Assembly: GCA_029582265.1 (NCBI GenBank) | Contig: CM055830.1 | Span: 31,785,172 to 31,849,171, forward strand | From: Zoroaster sp. YZ-2022 | Lineage: Eukaryota; Echinodermata; Asteroidea; Forcipulatida; Zoroasteridae | Length of the DNA stretch: 64,000 bases | Direction of reading: 5' to 3' | Shown here: one piece after another, positions 30,301 through 40,726 of the stretch | How the letters are laid out: every line of letters begins with the position of its first letter | How positions within the stretch are numbered: the stretch's first letter is position 1 | Position numbers and translations under genes: made by a program | The notes under the pieces: model-generated | Database searches by the model: none | Told to the model about the DNA's origin: nothing | The model's input: the letters and a program-made list of their open reading frames with translations, nothing else

Positions 30301-33300
30301 CTCAATGACACTAGTACCACGATCACGGTCGGGATTCAAACCCACATTCTGATGACTCAGCCATCAGAACACAAATCCGATGCACTAAACCACTCGGCCA
30401 TGGTATCCCGTAACAGTAAGACTTATTTTATTTTTTATTTTTTATTTTTTATTTTTTTTACTAATCCAGCAATTTTTCTTTCCTGATTTGAAAAATCTCT
30501 TCTTCTTCACTAGAACGAGGAGGTGATTGAGCACATGACAATCCCCAGTGTTATGTTGAACAAGATGGAAGATACATCGTCCAATCAGGACCTCCGTTAC
30601 TTCGCTGGGGACTGGACCCTGGTAGAAGTAAAGCTAGCATCTGAAGATCCAAGTAAAAAGTAGGCATCCTTCCACCATAAAAATCGTTGATTCTTTATCC
30701 TGACTGACATAATCTTAACCCCCTAGGCATTTTGGCTAGTAACCATCCCAAATCCTCCAAAATCCATCAACATGCAGTAAAACGGTATCCCAATTGTTGG
30801 ACTTGGATGGAATTGGTATAGTGGCAAATGCAAAGCATCCATGGCTTGCCTATACACAGTCCTGAATCCAACAAAAGCAGCCGGTGGAGTTTGATGGAAT
30901 TGGTACAGTAGCAAATGCAAAGCATTCATGGCTTGGCTATACACAGTCCTGAATCCAACAAAAGTAGCCGTTGGGGTTTGATCGAATTGGTAGAGTGGCA
31001 AATGCAAAGCATCCATGGCTTGGTTATACACAGTCCTGAATCCAACAAAAGCAGCCAGTGGAGTTTGATGGATTTGGTACACATGACTACATGCTCTATT
31101 CCCTGGGCTAGGCCTCTACTGTGGAGTACTGAATCCACCAAAATCAGGCAAAACCAGGAGAAGGAACAATATCGTCACGATCAGAGCAGACTTTCAACTG
31201 GGCATGGAATCGGTGTCCTAGTTTACAGTGACTGAATATTAATGGCTCATTTATACAGCAGCAGCGGTAATATGAACTTATCATGTTGGGTATTATTTTC
31301 AGTCACTGATGAGTTAATCTAAATCTAGCATTCCGATTCCATGCCCTGTTGATCGTGATCGTGATATTGTCCCTTTAAACCAGAAGTCTGTTAACCTACC
31401 CAAAGTGTGCTAGCCTGCTGTAACCTAGTCAACAGCATTGTACTCTAAATGCACAACGAGCATTTTATTAACGAGTTTGACTAGTTTGCCTAGGAGTCTC
31501 ATCATGAGGTATCATGGGATAAGCACTCAACGCAGCTTGCAGTTTTCAAAACAAAAAACAACGCAAACTTCATGTGACTTGGATACGACAGAATGTCCTC
31601 CCCCACCCCCTCAAAATTTCTCACGCCTACCCCAACCCCTTATCCAGCGATTTTGAATACGTTCAATTTTTTGGAAAAACATTTCAGCCCTGTATCTGCC
31701 GCTGAAGTCAGTTGGCAAATTGGTTTCCACATCCCCCCTCCCCCCCCAAAAAAAAAGCACCATCAACACGAACACTATCAGCCATAACTCCATTGATACA
31801 TAATTTTGTTTTATTTACCCGTCTTCTTCTGAATTTATATATCTATTTTTAATAAGAATGTATTTGTTTTCCTTAATAGGTATGACATCATCTTGACATC
31901 AGAAACAATTTACAGTTTAGAGTCGCATGATAAACTTTACAAAATTCTAAGGTCATTGCTGAGTCGGAATGGTGTTATGTATCCTTTTATAAACAGAATG
32001 AATCAAAGTTGAATCAAGAGAGGGCGCTCTTTCTTCACCACTGAGAACATTGAACTGTATATTTTAAGACTATACTTTTGGTAAATTTCATCGGTCAAAG
32101 ATAATTTTTTATTTATTTTTTGTTGGGAAACAGTGTAGTTAGTAAGGATTCAAAAATAGGGTGTCCAGAAATTGTTAGTCATAAAAGATGCCCATGTATT
32201 TTCATTATTTTACAGGCAATTATCTGCAAATTTTGTTTTCATTGGGACTTTGCTAATTTCCTTATATAAAGTAAAAACTGTTTGCGGTGACACCATGTGA
32301 AAATTCTTTTTTGAGAAGTAAATCTGAAAAAGAACACATGGTGTTACCGCAAACCAAAACGATATCGATATTCCACCATGCAAAGCCTCAAAACTTATAT
32401 AAGAACTGATTGGTTACAACTCAACGTTTTGATCAGCGTGCCCCGATCAGAGCATACTGACCAAAACGTTGAGTTGTAACCACTAGCACTTATCAGAACT
32501 ATTTACTACTCAAAAGAGAATTTTCACATGATGTCACCGCAAACCATTTTTACTTATCCTTTTCACCATGCAAAGCTACAAATATTACTTAATTTCCTTA
32601 CATAAATGCACACAGACACCTTTAAATGAGGCACTATACAAAATTATTGTCAGAAGCTTGATTTAAGAGTTATTAACTCTTTCTGGATGGCAAACCTTTT
32701 AAAAGGCTCGCGCGCGTCACATTTTGACGGGACCGTACTCAAGTTCCCTCAGCCTTATGTTCCCTCAGCCCTATGTTCCCTCAGCCCTATGTTCCCTCAT
32801 CCCAACATAGGGTCTATTTTGGGATGAGGAACATAGGGTTGAGGGAACATAGGGTTGAGGGAACATAGGGCCTAATTTGGATTTTAAAAAAATGTTAGGC
32901 ATTGAGGGAACATAGGGCTGAGGGAACATAGGGCTGAGGGAACATAGGCATGACCCCATTTTGACAACGAGCGTTTTAAAAGGCTTGAACGTCATCACCT
33001 GACAACGGGTCTTGTTTTGACTTGTTTTGACAACAGAGCACACAATTGACCAATACGAATCATAACCTTTATTTTGATACCTTACTCTCTTCAATAGTCC
33101 AAAGATAAACAAATTATTAATAATTTCCACACTTGACCTTGATTGTTTACAGTATCAAATTACAATAATGAAAAACAATTAATTATGGAGAGAAAGAGTT
33201 AAGTATGAAAATTAAGTTATTACAGGCCAACCATCAATTCATTTCTAGACACATTTTCGGTAAAATCATACTTCTCACGATTTTTTGGTGAAATGTGTCA

Positions 33301-35476
33301 TTTTATAGTATTTGTTTCTCTTTCCTGAAGTAAAAAGCAGGCACAAGTATGCGTGTTACCTTCAACCTTAATGAACCAAACATCAATCCAGATACCTTGC
33401 TGCAAAGACGCACTACTTTGGTGTGGGTGGAGGTACACGGGCCTTTGAAGACATGGTGAGGCGGCGTGGGGAATTTAACATAGAAGTCTGCAAGACTTTC
33501 ACAGAAGGTAACATTTATAACAGAATTTTATTTTGAAAATTATTTCTTCTAAAATGAGAGCAGGCCTCCCAGCGAAACCTATATTTCACAATGGGAACCT
33601 TTATTTCCCCCCAATTTAAAAAAAAAAAAAAAATTATGCAAGTTCGCCCCAAACAAGGCTAAAAGCCACTCTTGGTAAGGGGCTACAAGAAGAAAACATA
33701 AAAGATGAAAATAACTCAGGGGGACTGAAGGTAGGAATTGATATTCCTCTTAAAACCGTCTAGATTGTAGGATGGAGGGAAACATGCACCAGGCAAGGAG
33801 TGCCAAAGAGATACCTATATTAACCTATAAAAACCTATATTTTTAATCTCCTGCAACACATTTTCAACTTAATAAAATCCTCATGGCTTTGAAGAACAAT
33901 TACTTCCTAAGTATAAAGAGATGAAGCCAAAACAGTAGCCAAACTGTAACATGTGTACCGCTCTTAGATTGTCTGCCGGACAAGGTATGGGGGTAATGTA
34001 CTTTGTTGCAAAAATTACTCAGAAGGTAGGCAATTTACCAAAAACTTGTTACTTAACACTGCATAATCACAGGAAATAACCTATAAAAGCCTATATTTTG
34101 CTTAAAAACCTATATTTGTTAGATTAGGCACTGGGAGGCCTGTGATAGCATCTCCGACAGAAATATTTCAAGGGATGTTTGATACCATCAACAACTTTAC
34201 ACCATAAAGTTAGATGCAAAACTGAACTCATTTAGGTTTCAGGTTTATTTATTTCCACAGTATTAAACCAAAGAAAGTTAATCACGGAAAGTTACATGTA
34301 AATTAAATATATAAAGATGTGAATAAAGTATATGTGATACTGCAGATTTATGTTTTTACCAAGACTACCAATAGTAGTCTAATAGTTATTAACTCTTCTA
34401 CTATAACTGAATTTGTGTGGCAAGTAGCTATAGTGGTCAAAATCAGTCAACTGTCTGTATGGCTGTTGGGGATTGGGGGGGGTTTGACATCCCCAATAAT
34501 TGTTCTCAGTCGGCAAATGAAGCATCAAGGGTTGGTCCAGAATAAATTTTCAGTCGGCGAACCTAGAGCTATGGGTTTGCCGACTGCAAATGTATCGTGT
34601 TTCTAAGCACTGAAGATTTGCCGAGTTGTTTGTTATCAGTTGTGGAGAAAACTCCACAGGCAACTTGGGATTTGAACCCACGACCTCCTGCTTACTAGTG
34701 CAGACGTCTTAGCTCTTGACCACCGAGCTTGCCCGATGTCGACCCGCTGCTATACAGGATCCTAGCCAGCCATTCATCATCAGGCAAGTTCGGTGGTCAA
34801 GAGGTTAAGACGTCTGCGCTAGTAAGCAGGAGGTCGTGGGTTTGAATCCCACCTGAGTCACCTGTGAAGTTTTCTCCACAAAACACTCAGAAAGCACTGA
34901 GTGTACAGTGCTTTACACACGTCGGTGTAGGGCAAAAATTGAAAGATTTTCATCAACCTTATCTTATTTTACTTGATGAAGTGAATGCAAACGCTGTAAA
35001 ATTTGACATTTATCAAAATAATTGTTTAAAAAACATGGTTTTACAATATATATGTACCAAAATGAATTTGTGAAATATCTATTTTTTAAGTATTTGTATT
35101 CCTTTCTAATCATCAATGTTCCAATGAAAGCAAAAAAAAATCAGGAAATTGCCAGTAGAACATGGAAGATACATTTTTCAGTTTTGCCTGGATTTTTCCG
35201 GATTTTTACAAATCGCAATGTTGTGATCCTCTGGAATTGAAAGATTTAAGCAATAAAGGAAAGCAAAGCAAACGCTCAGAACTATAGATTTCACCCCAGC
35301 GCTGTTCACAACAGCGGCCCCAATACCCCTAGCAAAATTGACGTGGATTTTTCAAAACTGCCCAATCATGCCCCTGATCTTTAAACATCAAATGTTTCTT
35401 TTGATTTTTTTTTCTTTTAATAGGCGTCAAAAGAGAGATCCTAAAGATGGTGTTCCTGCAGACTCCCAAGGACTGA
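27321..35476 (+). CDS. METTL18: METTL18, protein-histidine N-methyltransferase
   Basis: Eight exons join in phase: 27321-27399, 28191-28282, 28566-28746, 29222-29385, 30514-30659, 31880-31978, 33392-33507 and 35424-35476 (TGA), giving 309 residues (human 372). The start MAFQFNFDI matches human MTFQFNF. SDLIPNVYEGGLKVWECSVD leads into the SAM-binding motif I VLELGCGAGLPGI (about residues 145-157), then AAAVHFQDYNEEVIE. YDIILTSETIYSLESHDK and AAKTHYFGVGGGTRAFEDMV are family hallmarks. Family knowledge: a seven-beta-strand methyltransferase that methylates a histidine of ribosomal protein uL3 (RPL3) and tunes translation elongation. The N-terminal half is shorter and more diverged than in mammals. 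Introns hold a minisatellite, AGGCC MITEs, a SINE and foldbacks. Confidence 0.95.
27953..28068 (+). repeat. 16-bp minisatellite in METTL18 intron 1
   Basis: About seven units of GGGGCGTTATGGCGAT with minor variants. Confidence 0.85.
28308..28492 (+). mobile_element. AGGCC-TIR MITE, copy d (5' half)
   Basis: AAGGCCAAAAAAAACACCCT start, body to TTTTTCACACAAGGGG. It lies in METTL18 intron 2, ending about 75 bp before exon 3. Confidence 0.75.
28945..29167. mobile_element. CAGTGGCATAACC-ended MITE with G-runs
   Basis: The left end CAGTGGCATAACC is mirrored by GGTCACGCCACTG. Inside are a G10 run and a C-rich stretch. It lies in METTL18 intron 3, 54 bp before exon 4. Confidence 0.65.
29468..29838 (+). 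mobile_element. AGGCC-TIR MITE, copy e (full length)
   Basis: The left AGGCAAAAAAAGTCTCCGGT and the right ACCGGAGAACTTTTTTTGGG CCT are inverted copies. It is about 370 bp. No transposase is encoded. It lies in METTL18 intron 4. Confidence 0.85.
29845..30405 (-). mobile_element. tRNA-derived SINE, family A, copy interrupted by an insertion
   Basis: Tail and core (TCAGTTCCCTGGGGAGTATA, CAGGTACCCATTTATACTCC) and the tRNA-like part (GGGATTCAAACCC, ACTAAACCACTCGGCCATGG) are separated by about 220 bp of foreign sequence (about 30060-30280). Confidence 0.75.
30715..31157 (+). repeat. 87-bp tandem repeat (3-4 units) in a TTAACCC-type element
   Basis: Units contain CAAATGCAAAGCATCCATGG, spaced 87 bp apart (30841, 30928, 31015). 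A related single unit lies at 19690-19775. The left end is TTAACCCCCTAGGCATTTTG. Because 87 is a multiple of 3, frames stay open; not read as coding. Confidence 0.75.
31160..31379. mobile_element. TTAAAGGGACA MITE, copy 2
   Basis: GGAACAATATCGTCACGATC at the left; GATATTGTCCCTTTAA at the right. It lies in METTL18 intron 5, directly followed by a fragment of the minisatellite TIR element (31378-31470). Confidence 0.8.
32281..32580. mobile_element. GCGGTGACACCATGTGAAA foldback cluster
   Basis: Two hairpins end in GCGGTGACACCATGTG or its inverse, with an inner palindrome CAACTCAACGTTTTG / CAAAACGTTGAGTTG. Relatives: 40888-41022 and the fragment 59935-59985. It lies in METTL18 intron 6. Confidence 0.7.
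32740..32955. repeat. 16-bp inverted minisatellite (CCCTCAGCCCTATGTT)
   Basis: Four units in one orientation (32740-32803) face about five units in the other (32825-32950), making a large hairpin. It lies in METTL18 intron 6. Confidence 0.85.
34389..34605. mobile_element. Composite of two MITE fragments
   Basis: A TTAACTCTTCTACTATAACT end of the TTAACCCTCC family (34389-34460) is followed by a CAGTCGGCAAATGA-type element (34456-34605) related to 26455-26705. Confidence 0.6.
34628..34965. mobile_element. Head-to-head pair of family B tRNA-like SINEs
   Basis: The minus copy (CTCCACAGGCAACTTGGGAT, GACCTCCTGCTTACTAGTGC) faces a plus copy with A-box-like GGTGGTCAAGAGGTTAAGAC, B-box-like GGGTTTGAATCCC, and the tail ACTCAGAAAGCACTGAGTGT. 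The tRNA-like part does not fold as an intact tRNA gene. It lies in METTL18 intron 7. Confidence 0.75.
35200..35385 (-). repeat. Inverted copy of the hAT-like element's inner segment
   Basis: Matches 22515-22700 in reverse (CAGCGCTGTTCACAACAGCG, CAAAGCAAACGCTCAGAACT). It ends 40 bp before METTL18's last exon. Confidence 0.75.
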
Positions 35477-35849
35477 TCACTGTAATTTCATCTTGCAAGA
35501 CTCTGAAACAGCTGAAAATTGTTGGGTTTTTTTGACAAAACATCACAGCCAGATTGAATCTTCTCAGTATCAGTAGTAAAGAATATTCAAAACTGAAAAC
35601 CAAATCCAGAATTTGTTTCCTGAACTGACAAGTCGATGTTCCAAGATCGGGGAATGATTGCATTCCAATATTTTTAGGCAGGAACATTTTGGTGTACATG
35701 TATACACAGCTACAATCCCAGCTAAATCTCGCTGGGCCCCCCGGACAGTGTTGGTTCTCATTGCGCGGTCTGTGCTCTGGCTGGAGATAACAACATTGGT
35801 GAGGGGAGCGGGAGAGGGAGACAGGGGGGTGCGGGGGACTGGGGACTAT

Positions 35850-36161
35850 AGCTATACCTACTATAGCTGCACTTTAGTGACAAGTAGCTACAGAGGTCAA
35901 AACCAGTCAAGTGCCTGTTTTGACTGTTGACCCAAATGTGCACACAGGTGAATGTTTGACTGGTTTTTACTGTCATTTTGACCACCCTGAACAATACAAG
36001 ACAAATCACAATGCTTTTACCAGTCAACTCATTTTGACCTGTAAACATACTTGCTACACGTACGGTTTGACAGTGTTTGACTTGTAAGTGCACTAGATAT
36101 ACCTTGGCAAGTATATCAACATTTTGACTGATTTTGACCCTTGTAGTAGTAGGAGGGTTAA
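35850..36161. mobile_element. TTAACCCTCC MITE, copy 3
   Basis: CTACTATAGCTGCACTTTAG to TAGTAGTAGGAGGGTTAA. Its terminal TTAA is also the first TTAA of the next MITE. Confidence 0.85.
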
Positions 36162-36340
36162 AGGGACAGTATCATCAAGATCAACAGGGCATGGAATCGG
36201 AGTGCTTGTTTTAGATTAACTCAGTGACTGAAAATAACATGATATGGTCATATTACCGTTGCTGCTGCATAAATGAGCCAGTAATTTTCAGTCACTGTGT
36301 TCATCGATTACATGCTGTCTGCTCTGATCATGATGATAAT
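36158..36340. mobile_element. TTAAAGGGACA MITE, copy 3 (right end lost)
   Basis: TTAAAGGGACAGTATCATCA start. The interior is conserved to GCTCTGATCATGATGATA, then the terminal CCCTTTAA is missing. Confidence 0.8.
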
Positions 36341-37248
36341 TGTGGAGTTTTGTAATCGGGTAATTACCGATGTTTTGAAAATACAATATATGTTCCCAGG
36401 TAAAAAACATTTTGGCTGAAATAATACTAAAGATCAGGTGACAAACATTTTTTTAAATTATCTTTATATTTATTTTATTATCTTTAGATTAATTATTTTT
36501 TTGGTCGTTACTGCAGGATAAAGGACCTCCATATTGACTCAGCCCCTTTTGTCTTTAGACCACGCCACAAACTTTTATTCTTTTTTAAAAGGTAATATTT
36601 GCATTGTGACCAGCATTTTTATTTAATTTAATTGTAAATTTAAACAAATACAATCACTATGTGATAATTAAAAAGTCAGAATATACAATTTCACAGTGGT
36701 CCAGATATATTATTGATACAAATATATCTAAAAACCTTTGATAAAATATCAGTGTATACAAGCATAGAGAAGACCGTATACATGTACACTTGTACAGAGA
36801 TATAAATATTTTCCTTATTCCAGAAATATTTTTTTTTTAGACAGACAATTTATGTATTAAAAACCTAGGCCCATTTGCTTACACATAAACCTGAATCCTC
36901 CAAAATCCTTCAGTAGTAAAGCAAGCACATGACATGTATGCACACATGTGTTTGTAATCTGTGGTACATGGCCAGGGACCCTCCCTGCATGCATGGAGCA
37001 ATAAACAGTGTCCACTGACCCAAGCACTTGAGCTGGCAATCACTACAACAAACATGGATGTGCATGTACCATGGAAAGATAAGTATGCCTAATAACCTCA
37101 ATCCTCCAAAATCCTTCACTTTAGCAACGAGGATTTGGGAAGGTTAGGGTTAATGCAATAACATTGGTTTCATGAATATGCAATTCACACAGGCTACCGA
37201 GACCAGCATGTAATTCATTTGAATTGCATATATTCATTAATCAACATA

Positions 37249-37843
37249 AGGCCAAGCAAAAAAAGTCTCTGGCTTCTGGTCTCTGCGCTGCGCATATGCA
37301 TTTTTAATTTTCTTTTTTTTTTTTGGCTGTGAAACGATGTTCAATTGCAGCTAAAATTGCTGGATCGATTGGAATTTGGCCGTGCTGTGTTTTAAACGAC
37401 TTTTTCACATATGGTTAAGTAAACACTGCACACTACCTTACATTAAAAAAAGTCACTTACTGTTCTAATTTGACACTTTTATTTTATTTTGCAGCCAAAA
37501 ACTCCTATTCATACTTAATCCCCTTTTGTCCTGCTTTTTAAATCTTTTTCTTTTGTTTTCATTTCACACCTGACATGTTTGTATTTTGTCCCATTTTGCC
37601 TTTGAGAGAGAAACCTGCTAGGTTCAAAACTTTTTCACATAGGGGTATGAACGTTTGCTCGATTTGTGAGGCCTCTCTTAGCCACCATACTTTGTATATG
37701 GGATATTTGGTCCCTGCGTATACAATGTATCACATATGTCCCTGTTGGCAAAAAAATTAATTAATTAATTTAAAAAAATGCATCACCGCACCAATTTTGA
37801 AGCCGACCGATGACCAGAAACCAGAGACTTTTTTTTTGGCCTA
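37249..37843 (+). mobile_element. AGGCC-TIR MITE, copy f with internal insertion
   Basis: The ends AGGCCAAGCAAAAAAAGTCT and ACCAGAGACTTTTTTTTTGGCC pair. About 200 bp of foreign sequence (about 37415-37625) is flanked by a repeated ACTTTTTCACATA, suggesting a duplicated target. Confidence 0.75.
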
Positions 37844-37867
37844 AGATATCATTTTCATTCACAGAGA

Positions 37868-38013
37868 AAGACAAGTCCAGCTCTCACAAAACCAGGACAA
37901 AGTCGCCAGAAATATTTGATGATTTATGGGTGTTTGAAGGGTTTTTATGGGACTATGTGATTAAAAACCAAGTATTGTCCTGGTTTTGTGGGAACAGGTC
38001 TCAATTGGCGTTT
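37868..38013. mobile_element. Short foldback element
   Basis: TCACAAAACCAGGACAAAGT and ATTGTCCTGGTTTTGTGGGA form arms like those of 13307-13550, with a smaller interior. Confidence 0.7.
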
Positions 38014-38598
38014 CATTTTGGCCAATTACACACATAATAAACATCACATGATCATCACCACCGATCTCTCAGACTAACAAATGAAAATTCAGATGAAGGT
38101 GTATGTTTGTTGAAATGCAACACATTTCACGTACACAAATTGTATGGGAGCGTCTTAAAACCAGGCAAGATATTTTCCTACGTTTATAGAAATCTACAAT
38201 GAAACCGGGTTCCGACTAACTTCAGACCATGGAAACTTTCCTTGTATCACTATTGTAAATACCAAGATAAAAAAAAACAGTTTCCTTGCTATATATGGCT
38301 ATAGAGGTAAACCGCTATAGGCTAGTATATGCCTCATGATAATGGCAAACATTTTTCCTAACTTTTCATTTTCTCACAATATCATCCCTGCGTAAAACTA
38401 GTATTAAACACGTGTTCCATTTGGGAAACATCCCATTTTTACACAAATACCTATGTGTTATGTGTCAGCAACGTGTTTGGACAAATACCGTTTTTCACTG
38501 TGTATAAAAAATTAGTGCTTAAAATTAGTCTGTGAAAAACGGCATCTTTCCGGAACTATCTGTAATTCTTCTGTCCTGATCCTAAACCATCCTTGGGC

Positions 38599-40695
38599 TT
38601 ATGGAGACAATCTCTCATATAGCCATCCGTCCTCTCCTTCTGTGACCAATTTCTTGTCGATGACCTCATCTTTGCCAGGACGGCGGAAGATGATCCGGTC
38701 GTGAAGTCGATTGCTTTGACCCTGCCAGAACTCCACCACGTCTGGGATGACCCTGTAACCACCCCTGTTTTGGATTCAAATGAATGAACACTGAATCAGT
38801 ATACTCCGAAGTCTATTATCTACATGAAGCGTGCCACTCGTGTACTGACCTAGTCCAGGGCACAGTACCAGAAGTCTGTTACCTACATGAAGTGTGCCAC
38901 TTGTGTATTAGAAGTCTATTACCTACATGAAGCGTGCCACTCGTGTACTAACCTAGTCCACGGCACAGTACTCCAAGAACAATGGATTTGGCCCATTCGT
39001 GACATTTTGTTCCACAGACTGGTGTGCGAGGTCTCAAAAATTAGCAGTGCAGTCTGGGAGACTTAACCGGCGTGTGAGAGAACTGTATCTCGCACACGCA
39101 CCTTAGCATTAATCAAACGCCCATTGTTCGCCCCACAGATGGTTCGCCTGTGTCTATAGTTTAAGATTGCATCTAGCTTTCTCGGAACTAGCTTCGCGTG
39201 GAAGTGCATATCCCATGATGCCTTACAGCAAGCCGTCAGGGTAGCAAAACTCACAACCAAGCTCACTGTATGTGTACGCATTTGGAGTCCAATGCCGTGG
39301 TATGGTTTACAGCAGGCTGGCACACTTCATGTAGGTAATAGACTTCTGGTATACTGTATGTATTTCAATTTATTTTGCTTCTTTTTACAAGGAATATAAA
39401 AGTGTACCAATTAATAGCAAAATTGCATGGAATATGCACCTTTAACCACCCCAGTGGCACTTTTTTGGAAAAATTCAGTACTGTTGGAAACTGGTACTTT
39501 CACCTCTTCAAATGGGGCAAAATTACTACCTGGCAAGAAGTACAGGCCGTAAGTGCTGAATATGAAAAATCAACGAAAACACATGGTGCATTTTGAAGAT
39601 AAGGGCATGTTTCCAAAAGTGCACTGATGGATTTTGGAGGATTCAGGAAGGTTCCTAGTCAGAATAAGGGGTTAAGGTACATGAACTCACCAACAGTCTG
39701 GCCTCGGTATTGTCTCACCCGTACCCAGATATTTGTTCTTCAGCTCCTTGTCTTTATCAGTCAGCACCTAGTTCAAAGCAAAAAAACACAAAGCCATGAA
39801 GAAATCAGAACCTTTCACCACCACCAAGCCCCATGTTGTTATCACTGGCAGATCAACGGCAGAGGGGGAATGTGACCACCTTGGATCCCCCACTGGGGCC
39901 AATTTCATAGAGTTGCTTTAGGCCATGTTTTTTTAATAACTTGGATTACGGAATCGCCGCTCGAAAAAAATCGCGTTTCTGAAAAAAAAAAAAAAAATCC
40001 ACAACACTTACAACAGTGCCACCGATCGCGTACAAAACACCATTGTGTACAAAACAATACTTTTAGATCACATTTTCTTCAAATACAACAAGATCCCTAC
40101 AATACATGTACAGTAAATGTGTACACGTACCGTGAGCCAGTGAACGGAGAAAAAAATCGCGGCCGATGTATGATGGAAACCAGACCAATGTTATGCATTC
40201 ACGTACAAAAGTGCGAGTCCGTTTATAGACTATACTATTTGCCCAAGTGCATACATTGGCCATTTAGTAACAACTACATGTACGTGCATCGCGCGACTTG
40301 ACCTCACGGCCCAAACTCATGCAATCGATTGCTGTGTCAACAAATGGTCTGTGTGTGCGAATTTGGGCAGAGCATCAGCGTGTGTGCATCTGTTGTTTAC
40401 AATGGCGGCCGCTGCGAGACTAGGTGCATCTTGCTGCTTTTTTTTCAAGCGAATAATGTAAAAGTTTAGGGTCACGGCGTAAAGTTAGGGTCGGTCAGAA
40501 ACCGGAAACAGAACATTTTGTTAAGCCTAAACACTGACATTCATTCAGTGACTTTCTGCTTTTGTCTACATAAATTGTGTATAATGTACGTGTTTTAGAA
40601 GCCGCCTGCGTGCCTTCGGTATTTTATTTATTTTTTATTTTATTTTTTTTCGCCCCGCCCGATTTCGTGAGCTCGAAATTCCGTAATCCCGGTCA

Positions 40696-40726
<31 letters not shown>

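Larger units (their letters stand above)
35477..38598. other. Convergent METTL18/PNPO intergenic region
   Basis: No conserved coding sequence. Contents besides the listed MITEs: an AATCCTCCAAAATCCTTCA element with a right end GGTTAGGGTTAA (about 36860-37153), an AGGCC MITE (37249-37843) and a foldback (37868-38013). 38014-38598 shows nothing recognisable. Confidence 0.6.

Noticed and set aside
30723..31141. Open frames on both strands with repeated QFHQTPPAAFVGF-like text
   Set aside because: Both come from the 87-bp tandem repeat.
34783..34860. tRNA gene candidate with GGGTTTGAATCCC
   Set aside because: Part of family B SINE, with an inverted partner next to it and mismatched stems.
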